This document shows, piece after piece, positions 11,592-21,999 of a stretch of 64,000 nucleotides of DNA. Position numbers and translations under genes: made by a program. Source of the stretch: Laguncularia racemosa (Eukaryota > Streptophyta > Magnoliopsida > Myrtales > Combretaceae); contig JBBMOL010000012.1 in NCBI GenBank assembly GCA_037954665.1, forward strand, positions 682,001 through 746,000, in the 5' to 3' direction. Under the pieces are notes generated by a model that saw only the letters and a list, made by a program, of their open reading frames with translations, was not told where the DNA came from and did not search any database. Positions within the stretch are counted from its first letter, which is position 1; the number at the start of each line of letters is the position of its first letter.

Positions 11592-12984
11592 GTCATTACA
11601 AACCATTCCCATTTCCTTAAAAAGTTTTACTATTTACGACACTTTCAAGAATGTTGCGGCCATAAAATTTTAAAGTTAAGATGACTAGATCTCCGATTTC
11701 ATATAATGGATTTTCTAGTGAATTTAGATAATTTTGAAAAATTTTAAGCAAAGAGAGAGAAAAATGCATAGTAAAATAAAATTATAAAGTTTTGTTAATG
11801 TCAAATGACATCCTTAATCCTCAAAATAACATTTTCCCACGTATGGGTACTAGTTTGAAAAGTGGTATATATGCCACATATTGTACATACAAAGTAGTTA
11901 GGGATGAGCAAAAGCCAATGAAAACACAAATCTAACCAAATTGAAATTTGGTTTTTCTTTTTTTCTTTCATTTTGTTTGCAATTTGATTTGAGGGAAAGT
12001 ATGCTAATTTGTAATAGAGTTTTGGTAACCAAACTAAACCATATAAACTAAATGAATTGCTTGAGTTGGATCTTATTTTTTGTTAATAATATATTGTTTG
12101 AATCATAAATGTTGATCTTGGTTCCTCAAGCTCTTTATCCTCTTTTTTCTTTGTTCCACCATGATTAATGTCCATAATTTGTGGCATTGCATTTTTCGTT
12201 ATTTCACTTGCTTTAGACTGATCAATATAGCTTTAGGTTTCTTAATCTAGTACTTACATATGATTATAGTTTTCTTTTCTTAATGACTTGGATCACAACA
12301 CTAAGATTCGAATTTTCATTATTGTAGCTATATTTATGCTTCCATACACACCAAGCAAAATGTAAAAATAACCCAAATTTGTAGCAACAACTTGCTTATA
12401 GAAAATCTTGAATCTTTGTTAAAGCTTAAGCTTATTGTATCAAGCCATACAACTGGGTCATAAATAAATTAAATTTGAACGTTCATTACTTTAGTATTCT
12501 TCATTATTTTAGGAAATTGCATATTTTTCCAACCTTGCATCAAACTAGTCCAAATCAGTTTACTTTGTTTTTTTTAAAAAAAAAAAAATGCATGGTTTAG
12601 TCAAAAACCATTAAAAAAGATGTAAGATTGGTTTTATTTGGTTTTAGGACATGTTTTTCCTTTAAGGAGTGGTGTAGTAAGTGTAACCTAGAGAAAGTAG
12701 ATTTGCATTAGGTGTCCTATTGGGTGTAATAGATCAAATGACATTGTTGAATGCTAAGATTATTGATGCTTCACTAGAAATGGTAATTAATGCTGAACCT
12801 ATAAAATTGACAAATGGTATGAGAGGTAGGAAGAAAAGGGGTTAAGGGAGTAGGAATATTTGTCTAAAATTTTTTTAGTAGATATTGAGGTGGTTGAAGT
12901 TAACAATAAGGACTTTTAAGGTAGTGGTGGCTAGCCTTGAGTAGACATAAGGAAGCCATGATCTTCATGAGTTAAATTGTCAAC
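11592..12984. other. Non-genic stretch
   Basis: AT-rich DNA with no convincing coding or RNA gene. A polyT/polyA palindrome lies near 12567-12590, and 'accaaa/tttggt' patches lie at about 11930-12050 and 12600-12660. The last few hundred bases may belong to the 5' part of the LINE. Confidence 0.35.
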
Positions 12985-15301
12985 TAATTAGCCCTTTCTT
13001 GACGATTAACAATTTAAAAGAACTTCTCGATAAACACAACCTTAGTGTTGTCTTTTAAATGAAAACTGAATAGGCAAATAATTTTGTGGATAGATTAAAG
13101 ATGAGGGTGAGATATCATGGGTCATTTTATATACCTCATATTGGTTTGATGGATAAATTAGCTCTATGGTGGACTAATGAGGTGGCTTCATAGTTTTGGA
13201 AGACAGTAGGAATTAGATTGTAATGAAGATCATGTTGGCTAATGGTACTTCTTTAGGATATGTGATGTGATTTTATTCCCCTACATATTTCTATGGTAAG
13301 AAAGGCTCATGGGAAAATCTGGTAATCCTAGTCTTTAAATAGCCCTTAAACATGTGTAGAAGATTTCAACGAAATTTTAGAAGATTACAAGAAGTGTGGA
13401 GGATAAGAGAGAAGTAGAAGGTAAATTGAGGATTTTGGAATAATTATTTTTTATGAAATTTTACATGATTTAGGATTTCAAGGGACATGGTTTACTAGGA
13501 TAAATAAGAGATTTTTGTGAGTATTAGTGAAGGAAAGAATTGATAAAGCTCTTGCTATGGAAAATTAGCTAAATTTATATCCAAGGTTACAAGTTATTCA
13601 TCCACCAGCAATAGGTTTAAATCATGATGCATTGATAATTGATATGTAGCCATTTGAAAGTAGGGGAAGAAGGAGATTCAAATTTGAAAATGCTTAAAGG
13701 TGTGTGGAAGGCTATGAAGTGGTTGTTAAAGACAATCAATGAGGTAATGGAGGGGATGACTTCAAGAGCTTGATGTGGAATCTTCAAATTTGTAGTGAAT
13801 ATTTCATAAAGTGGAGTAAATTAATTGTGCCAAACAGCAAAAAAGAGATTAAGAGGCTTACAAAATAGCTTGGATAGATTCATGATGTAGAAATGGGCAA
13901 GGAAGTATAAGATGAAGAAGCAATTATTGCTTAAGTAGGTGAAATGTGGGGAAGATAAAGAGGTATATTGGCATTAAAGTTCAAGGGTGAACCATCTTTC
14001 TTATAATGGTTGTAATACTTCCTTCTTCTTCTTCTTTTTCATCACATTACACTCTCTAAGAGACAAAGAAATAAAAATTTAAAATTTTAGGAATCGATGG
14101 GAGATGGCTGGAATAAGGAAGTGATATAGCAAAGGCTTTTGTGAACTTCTATGTAAACCTTTCCATAGGCAATAGTAGTAGGAGACTTGGAAGGTGCTTA
14201 AGTTGGGTTGAGCCAACTTTTACCAATGAAGATAATGAGGTGCTTTGTGCTAACATTTTGAAGGAGGAGATAAGCCATGTGGCTTTTTAGAAGGGAAGTC
14301 TAAAAGCTCTAGGTCCAAATGGTTTCTCAAGAGTTTTCTATCAAACTTATTGACATAACATAGGCACCTTGGTTGTGAAAGCAATTCAATCTTTCTTCTC
14401 TATAAGTAAGTTCCCAATCTTTATCAATTAGATTGATCTGGTGTTGATTCTTAAAGTTTCTAGCCCAGAGTCTTTGCATCATTTTTAACTTATTAGTCTT
14501 TGCAACTTTTGTTATAAAATAATTTCAAAAATTCTAGCCATTCTATTAAAACCTTTCTTAAGTGAAATCATAACACAAGATCAAATTACTTTGATCTCAA
14601 GGTGCTTGATCCAAGATAATATTTTAGTTGCATATGAAATGTTTTATTATTCCAAAATTAGGATAAGAGGGAAAACTTATAGTTGTGCAATAAAGTTAGA
14701 TATGATCAAAGCTTACAATTGGGCTAAATGGACTTTTTAAAGAGTAATCCTTTCGAAATCGAGTTTGCATCTAGGTAGGTGGAGTGGGTAATATTTTGTG
14801 TTACAACTTGAATATAATGTGATAGTAAATGGTAAAGCAATTGAGAGAGTTAAAACTGTAAGATGTCTTGGGCAAAGGGATCCTTTGTCTCCTTGCTTGT
14901 TTATTATCCTAGTGGGCATTCTTTATAGAGGTTTAAACAAATAGAGTAATACCAGTTTGTTAAGAGAGATAAGGCCAACAAGAGAGTGTCTTATGGTTTC
15001 ACATTTATTGTTTGTTGATAATTAGCTCTTTTTTCTTGACGCTATAGAATTTAATTTGGCAAGGATGAAATCAGTGTTTTAGAAGATTATATGGCAACAG
15101 GGCTAGAGATTAATTTTGTAAAGTTAAGTCTTTTATTTAGAAAGAATACTCCTATGGATTTGCAAAGGAGATCAGCAAGTTCATTGATAATAGTAACTAC
15201 TATCAATCCAAGAATGTATCTTAAGCTTCCCACTGTTTGGGAAAAATTTAAAATAAATGCCTTAAAGTTTGCAAAAGATAAGATAATAGCCAAGGTCCAT
15301 G
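12985..15301 (+). pseudogene. L1-type LINE, 5' part: endonuclease and reverse transcriptase (decayed)
   Basis: Scattered frames along the + strand match a plant L1 ORF2 in the correct order. An endonuclease start is seen near 13010-13240 (NNLKELLDKHNLSVVF, then GLMDKLALWWTNEV). The endonuclease end is near 13470-13640 (DLGFQGTWFTRINKR, VKERIDKALA). The RT fingers are near 14285-14400 (LKALGPNGFSRVFYQ). The RT core is near 14600-14940 (IKLDMIKAYN; RCLGQRDPLSPCLFIIL). The thumb is near 15091-15301 (MATGLEINFVKLSLLF, ending IIAKVH). Many stops and frameshifts are present. The catalytic YxDD block is not recognisable. The last codons stop at CCATG, where a large insertion begins, and the frame continues at 37342. 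Confidence 0.8.
15297..15301. repeat. Target-site duplication CCATG (left)
   Basis: CCATG here is repeated at 37337-37341. Between them the sequence begins TGTGATACTC and ends GGGTACTACA, as expected for LTR-element termini (TG..CA). Confidence 0.85.
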
Positions 15302-15755
15302 TGTGATACTCAATAGTTTTGAAACATCAAGTAGGACTACATTTTAATAGCTTTTCAAATCAATCCAGACCCTGTGATAGAGCTATAAACATCAATGGAA
15401 GTGATCTTATAGAATTTGTTTGATAAAATGGAGAATATAAAGTAATTTATTTTGTAAAAAGTATGAATTAGGAATTCCATTTATTAATTATAAGTGATTT
15501 GAAATAGCAGCGTTTGATGTATAAAGAGATTCGCAAGATAAGCTAGTTAACATGTAAAACTGAGAGTAGTAAACAAAAGATATGTTTATAGAATATTAGT
15601 GTAGGTTTGTGTTATAACAATTATGAATTTACATCTATGATACTAAATTTAACATGGAATGGATAGTTAGTCACTAATTACTGAAATAATAATAACAATA
15701 ATATTTAATAAATTAAAATCAAGCATTAAGATAAACAATCATACATTTATAAGTA

Positions 15756-16541
15756 GCGTATGGTTTATAGTACTGGATAGTACAAAACTAGGAAAATAGG
15801 ACAAAAAAAATTTTGTTCCACGTTTGGCATATTTGGTACTTGACAAAGATTTTTGCATTGTCTATTATTTAGAATTGCCAAATACTATACTGAACATGGT
15901 ATTTTTTACAATTACATCCTTTGTAAAATATCATGGTTATTTAATTATAGTTTTAATATTATAAAAAATACAATTTGAAGAAATTATTCAATTCATGTAA
16001 TTAAATGAATTATATAAAATAATAAATGTAAATCCATTGATTGAAAAATTAATAATTCATATTATAAATTATAATAATTTGTGTTATATTTAATAATTAT
16101 CATAAAAAATTATAAATTATATTTAATAACCGTAATATTAATTATATTAATATTATAACAAATTAATATATATTAAATTAAAATAATTTTCCTTAATATT
16201 TAATAACTATAACTTTAATTAAATTATAATATTTTGATGCATATTGTAAATTCTAATAGTAAATAAATTAAATCAATATCCTTAATTTAATAGGTAATAA
16301 TATAAGAACTAGTATTAACAAACTGGCATTATCATCAAACTAAAGTTCAATACTCCAACACTTTTTTTGCCATGTATTACAACACTTTTTTTGTATTGTA
16401 TTTAAAATGGTACAAATTTTAGCCATTTTGTCCAATACTTCAACACTTTTTTTATCCAGTACTTAAAGCAATTTTTCAAACCAAACGAATGACAAAAATT
16501 CTTTTCCAATCCAGTACCACGAAATATGGGAAACCAAATGC
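15756..16541. mobile_element. MITE-like inverted-end element, TA flanks
   Basis: The left end GCGTATGGTTT..AGTACTGGAT and the right end ATCCAGTACC..AAACCAAATGC are imperfect inverted repeats. TA lies directly outside each end (15754-15755, 16542-16543). The interior is extremely AT-rich and non-coding. The right half repeats the words CAACACTTTTTTT and CCAGTACTT. Size about 786 bp. Superfamily is not assigned: a two-base TA flank fits several groups. Confidence 0.45.
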
Positions 16542-16543
16542 TA

Positions 16544-17435
16544 TCGCAAGGTTGCGATTAGAGAGAGAGAGAGAACATAAGCACTTGTAAACTTAAGAAA
16601 CATCACCCAATTTCTCTCAAAAAAATTATCCATCGTCATCTAGTAGCAATCCTCAATCTATTGGAAAATTTTTCAACATGTAAGCATTATATAATCTGGT
16701 CTAGTTGCAATCGAAGGAGGAAATTAATTAGAAATATGTAAATTACAAATAGTTAAGAAAACATTAGTTGGAGCATTGGTGTTGCTTTGTTCATAGGGCT
16801 AGCTTGAAGCTACTACAACACCTCTTAGGGCCCCGAGGTCTACCATTAGCAGGGGATTTCCAACTAGGTGTTGTTACCTTGTCGATAGAGCACCGGTGAC
16901 CAGTGAATAAAAAATCTAAGATTTTTGCTTGATAATTGCTAAAATTATTAAAAATATTAAACCTTCTTTAAAAAGTTTGAAACTTGGTATTCTTGAGTTA
17001 TTTTAGGTGTATTTTAACATAGTATTTTTATTTTCATAAAATTAGTGGTGCTTATCTATGGTCCTTAAGAAATGCTCTGCTGTGAACAAAAATTCAATTT
17101 AATTTTAGAAAATAGTAAATGATTTTTGGTACACATAATCTTAATTACATATAGCTTACATGTATAAAAAGAATTTTTGAAAAGTTTGAATTTTAATAAT
17201 TATTATGACTTTAGTGGTGAACTAGTCCATTTTTTTATGGATTTCTTTAAAATAGCAAACCTTCATGTAAATTTCTAAGAAAATGTTTTTTAGGCTTATT
17301 TGATACATAAATTAATGTAATATTTTTAGTTTATTGAAATCTTTAACATATATATAGGTTCCTTAATAATAGCTCTACTTTAGACGAATTTTATATGAAA
17401 TTTTTGAGAGGTCAAATCATGTAGTTTTGTATGAA
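16544..17435. other. Non-coding interior of the composite insertion
   Basis: No gene is seen. A GA microsatellite lies at about 16561-16574. Two imperfect copies of a roughly 250 bp block seem present at about 16930-17085 and 17170-17375 (shared AAAGTTTGAA, ..TAGTGGTG.., GGTYCTTAAKAAWDGCTCT words). This may be diverged LTR or internal sequence. Confidence 0.3.
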
Positions 17436-18308
17436 TTTGTGAGTAGATTCTAGAGCAACTTACATAAAGCTTTAGGTACTAAACTGCAATTCAGCACAGT
17501 GTTCCACCCTCAGATGGATGGTTAGTCTGAAAGGACTATACAAATACTGGAATATTTGCTCAAAGCATGTGCATTGGATTTTAGAGGCAATTGGAATGAG
17601 CATGTACCTCTAGTGAAGTTTATCTATAATAACAGTTACCAAGCAACTATCCAAATGGCTCCATATGAAGCTCTTTATGAAAGAAGGTGTAGATCCTTAC
17701 TATATTATGATGAAGTGGGAGAAAGATAGATGATGGGGCCATAATTAGTACAAGAGGTCGTAGATAAGGTAAAACTGATCAGGCAGAAAATAAAGACAGC
17801 CCAGTCTCAATAGAAGAGTTATGTAGACAAGAGAAGACACTCTGTAGAATTATAAGTGAGAGATAAGGTTTTATTAAGAATTCCTTCAACAAAATGAATA
17901 ATTAAATTCAAGTTGAGAGGAAAGCTAAACCTAAGGTATATAGGTCCATTTGAAATCTTGGGAAAAAATAGGTATAGTGGCTTATAGGTTAGCTCTTCTA
18001 CCAAATTTGGTGGGAGTACATGACGTATTCCATGTATCTATGCTGAGGAAGTATATACTCGACTCGGATTAGATAGTAGCTTTAGAACCACTTAATGTGC
18101 AACTAAACTTATCTTCTATTGAAAGACCGATTAGAATTGTTGATACTAAGGAGCAAGTATAAAGATGGAAAAACAATCACTTAAGTTAAAGTGCAATGAA
18201 CTAATTAAACTGAAAGGGAAGCGATGTGGGAATTGGAAGAGAAGATGAGAAGAAGATACTTAGAACTCTTCAATAATCCGAGTAATTTTCGATGACGAAA
18301 ATATTTAT
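17436..18308 (+). pseudogene. Ty3/gypsy integrase C-terminal part (decayed)
   Basis: The + strand shows the end of a gypsy integrase core and its C-terminal domain. In order: LGTKLQFSTVFHPQMDG, a stop where Q is usual, then SERTIQILEYLLKAC, WNEHVPLVKFIYNNSY, MAPYEALYERRCRS, VRDKVLLRIPS, LRYIGPFEIL and WELEEKMRRRY. Several in-frame stops and at least one frameshift are visible. The protease, RT and RNase H that should precede it are missing. The purine tract AAGGGGAAGAGA at 18309-18320 and an LTR start follow immediately, which fits the 3' end of a chromovirus-type (Tekay/Del-like) element. Confidence 0.8.
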
Positions 18309-18321
18309 AAGGGGAAGAGAA

Positions 18322-19321
18322 CGTAATGCCTGAAATTTTTAATATTTCTATTATAACATTATAATATAAAAACTAAGGCTAAGATAGGGATTTTATAAAA
18401 ATTCGAGGGACAAATGAGACTTTTTTTTTTTTTTTTACAATTAGAGTATAAATACTCTATGTTGACCTAGCTCTCCTCTTTTTCATCTCTAACAGTAACA
18501 ATATAGTGAAAAAGCAGCAAAAGGAGGAGACCCTCTCTAGAGAAAACCTAAAGGTGTTTGAGAGGAGGACAACAAGGTTCGAATCCTATTTATATCAGGT
18601 TAGAATATTAACAAATTAGTGATTATTTATGTTGAATTGAGGATATGATTGTTTTCAACCCTTGTTCTAAACATAATTTGGAATTGGGAATAGGCAAAAT
18701 GAGCATGGGAATCCATCAATCAAGGATACGATTTGTGAAAGTTTTTGAAGTAAATAAATTAATCTGTGTAATTTAATTAGATATTACATGTTTTAGGGTT
18801 AAGTTAAACCTAGGAATAAAAATAATCGAATTTAGGATGAGTTGGAATAAAGAAATTAAGGTTCGTGGAAATTACCAAGAGATATACGACCATCTTTCGA
18901 CTGTGTTGAATATAAAGCTTACCAAGAGATACACAACCTATCTACATGGTTGTGTTCCAACCTTGTTGAACCAAAAACTCACCGAAAGATATACAACCTT
19001 TGACAAGGTCATGTATTAACTCGTGTTGAGCTACACGACTTCCAACATGACCATGTTGAGAGAAATATAATTTCATTATATATTTATTTAACTTCTAATT
19101 AAGCTAATTTCCATGTAACCTAGATAGCTGGTAAGACCTTAGAAAAATTATATGATTAAGATTAAGAGAGTTAAGAAATAATATTAATCTTAGATTAGTG
19201 CTAAGAAGAACTTGTTGAAATTATATGATTAAGGTACGTGTAACTTATGTGTTATTCTGTGCTTGTTTAAACTAGTATATGTGTTGAAATCGATTAAGTT
19301 GAATGATTTGGTTTAAGTATT
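18322..19321 (+). repeat. 3' LTR of old gypsy element, left part
   Basis: It begins (C/T)GTAATGCCTGAAATTTTT directly after the polypurine tract. A probable TATA box (TATAAATA near 18448-18455) and an imperfect repeat of ACCAAGAGATACAC-like words (about 18873, 18921, 18980) lie inside. Dicot Tekay/Del LTRs often carry such ACACGACC/GGTTGTGT repeats (established, from memory). The Ogre-type element interrupts it at 19322 and the LTR seems to resume at 34364. Confidence 0.6.
19317..19321. repeat. Target-site duplication of the Ogre-type element (left, GTATT)
   Basis: GTATT precedes TGTAAAC at 19322 and ATATT follows the other LTR at 34359-34363. Four of five bases match; the mismatch is a G/A transition. 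Confidence 0.7.
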
Positions 19322-19612
19322 TGTAAACGCCCCATTTTTTCCCTAGAAATGAATAATAATTGATAATAATCAATTCTTAGTTTTTACCAATTTTTTTCAA
19401 TTTTTCTTTAATTTAGCATAAATAATAAAAATATCCAAAAAATAAAAATAAATAGGAAAACACATCAATTTTGAAAAATGATTTCAGAAATGGCAATAAT
19501 AAATAATAAATAATTTTTACAAATTTTTGAAATTTCAAAAAATACAAAAAAATAAAAAAAATCGCATTGCATATATGCAATTTGCGAAATTAGAAAAATC
19601 AGGAAAGTGGGC

Positions 19613-19676
19613 TAGCCCAACTGGTCTGGACCACGGGCTAAGGCGCGTGCAGGGGCTCGGTTGCAGGTTCGAATCG
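19613..19676 (+). promoter_or_regulatory. tRNA-like pol III A box and B box in the 5' LTR
   Basis: TAGCCCAACTGG at 19613-19624 fits the pol III A box (TRGCNNAGYNGG) with one mismatch. GGTTCGAATCG at 19666-19676 fits the B box (GGTTCGANNCC) with the last base different. Start-to-start spacing is 53 bases, normal for tRNA-derived SINE heads. The 3' LTR carries the same module with a perfect A box (32443-32454) and B box at 32498-32508. Activity is not shown. Confidence 0.6.
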
Positions 19677-20017
19677 CGGGGGAAGCAGTTTCCGTGTTTT
19701 GCATTTTCTTACTTATCCAGGACACGTGGCAGTTTCCGATTGGCTGGAGGAAACGCATGCGCCGGGCGCGTGATCATCTTCTACCTCAGGCCCAAGATCG
19801 CCGGCGGAAGAAAAAATTCGCATTTCGGCCGTTTCGATCCGATTTTTTGCACAAATCCAACAGATCTTCAACAGAATTGAGATAAACATCATTTAATTGG
19901 AATCAAATCTCAACAAATCAAAGGATTTGCACGAATCGGAGTTGGTTTATTTAACCGTCGATCCGATTTGCTTCGATCGGCGGAAATCCGAGCTTATCCA
20001 GCTCGATTTTGAACGCC

Positions 20018-20025
20018 TATAAATA
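20018..20025 (+). promoter_or_regulatory. TATA box of the 5' LTR
   Basis: TATAAATA in the context CGCCTATAAATAGAGG. The counterpart in the 3' LTR is at 32850-32857. It is the likely pol II promoter of the element, with transcription starting about 30 bases downstream in the ACAGATCACAATTGAGAG region. Confidence 0.75.
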
Positions 20026-21504
20026 GAGGAGGAGTAGAGGAAGCCAAATCACAGATCACAATTGAGAGAAAGTGAGAAAATAGAGCAAATCAGAGAGCAC
20101 CGAAGGAGAACCAAAATCGCGATCACCGACCAGAGTTGAACCACCACCAGGAGACGTTCTGAGAGCGAACCACCGCCACCATTGGATTTAGCACTCTCAA
20201 GAAGCTAGGATTCGACACCTCACCCGTTGCAAAAGACCGTCGGAACGCTGTGAACGAGCCCTCTCCGCCGTCGTGTCCGACCGATCCAACATGACCCGAT
20301 TCAACCCGACCGACCCGACCCGCGCACCGACCCGGATCCAGGTAAGTCGAATTTTTCGGATTTATTTATTTATTTTTTTTCGAATTTTGTTTATTTATTT
20401 TATTTGTATTTATTTGATTATTTATTTCTTGGTTATTTATTTAGTTATTTATTTATGCTTTATGTTTTATTTCCATAAGTAGGAAAATGTAGAAATTAGA
20501 TTTTTAGGATTTAATAATGTAGTAAAATAATAAAAAATAAAAATAAAAATAAATAAAAATAAATAAAAAGAAAAATAAATAATAATAAAAATATTAGAAG
20601 AAGTAATAATAAAATTTTAGATTTCAAAATAGGATAAATAACAGTTTAGGATAAATTTTTTAACAAAAATTCAAAAATTATAAAAAAATCAACAAAAATC
20701 ATAAAAATAATAAAAAAAAACTATGAAGATCATGAAAATTTAGAAAAATTACAAAAAAATAGTAGAAGAATCATAAAAATCATAAAATCACAAAAATTTA
20801 TCAAAATCATAAAATCATAAAAATCATAAAAAATAATAAAAAATTCAAAAGAATCATAAAAAATGAGTTTTATCACTTAGAAAAATCATTTTCTTCAAAT
20901 AAATCCAAAATTGATGTTTTTCCCTAAAAATCATATTAAAGCTTAGGCTTAGATTTTTTAGAAAAAATCCCAAAAATGGTAAAAACATAAATCAAAAGAG
21001 ATTTCAAAACTAAAATTCACAAACACATTTAAGGTTTTCAGAAAAGCGAAATACGGTTTGTTTGATCCTGGATAGCAGGTACGTAGGCACCCATTCGGGT
21101 CAACCCATAAAATGAAATAAAAAAAAAAACATTTTCTTGAAATAATTAAAAAACATAATAAAAAGTAACAGAAACACAATAAAACACATTTCTAAATAGG
21201 AACAATTTTAAGAGACTAGGTGGTAACCGTAAGGTTTTAATAGGTTAGCCTCCGGACTTAGAAACTCTGGTTTTCCCTTTTCCTTTTTTCAAAAAGGAGA
21301 AGGGGAAATAACGACGACTAGTGGTCCAAATTAAGACTAATCCGCTCCTTTAGTCTTAATTCAATATTTCCCAACAACAGTTGGGTGGCGACTCCAAAAA
21401 TCAAACGAAATTCCTAACTCAAGTCGAGGATCTACATTAGATGAGCATAGGGTCTAGTCTAGATCAGATTAGGAATGAGAACGCAAAAATTAGACTCGAC
21501 AGGA

Positions 21505-21522
21505 TGGCGACTCCACTGGGGA
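21505..21522 (+). other. Primer-binding site of the Ogre-type element
   Basis: TGGCGACTCCACTGGGGA begins three bases after the LTR end at 21501. It should pair with a tRNA 3' end. Ogre elements are reported to use tRNA-Arg; I could not check the match against a tRNA set. The leader 21523-21999 shows no gene. Confidence 0.75.
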
Positions 21523-21999
21523 CCCATGCCAGTAGGCTAGCCACCTGAATCTCTTCGAATTGTTCTCTTTAAGAAATGTGTTTCAATCATTATTATGTTA
21601 CTAACGTTTCAGGGATTAGTTAGATTTTCAGTTTTTTGTGGGGGTTTGCATGCATAATGTTTGTGTGAGTAGATGCGGTCGAACCCGGACCGTCCTAGAA
21701 ACCTAAGACGGGGAGCCATTGTGTAGGTTTCGGGAGAAGTGAGTTGATTCACCGTTCGGGATCGATTAAGCTACCCCACCCAATGCTTCAATATGGCCTG
21801 AGATCCATTTCTCCGAGAATGCGAGAGGCCATAGAGCTCGGGAACCAGTTAGAACCAACCTGCTTGCGTACATAACATCATAGGGTTGACAATTGGTGAC
21901 AATGTAATGGTTTGTTATTTTGTTCATGGAGTTCAAATTTATTTCCCTGTAATGCTTTCATAGTTCTGTTTGTAATTAGGCAATTTCTTATTGTAATAG

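Larger units (their letters stand above)
19322..21501 (+). repeat. 5' LTR of the Ogre-type element
   Basis: 2180 bp, TGTAAACGCC..ACTCGACA. It carries a tRNA-like pol III module near 19613-19676, a TATA box at 20018-20025, and a GC-rich downstream stretch with many CCGACC words up to about 20340. A very A-rich segment follows (about 20500-20870, many ATAAAAATCATAAAAA words). It matches 32153-34358 along its whole length. Confidence 0.93.

Noticed and set aside
14737..14919. Minus-strand frame in the LINE
   Set aside because: The plus strand carries recognisable RT motifs here; this is a shadow.
19527..19885. Open frames at the start of the Ogre LTRs (also 32468-32748)
   Set aside because: They occur in both LTRs only because the LTRs are duplicated, and they cover the pol III-like module and U3 region without protein similarity.
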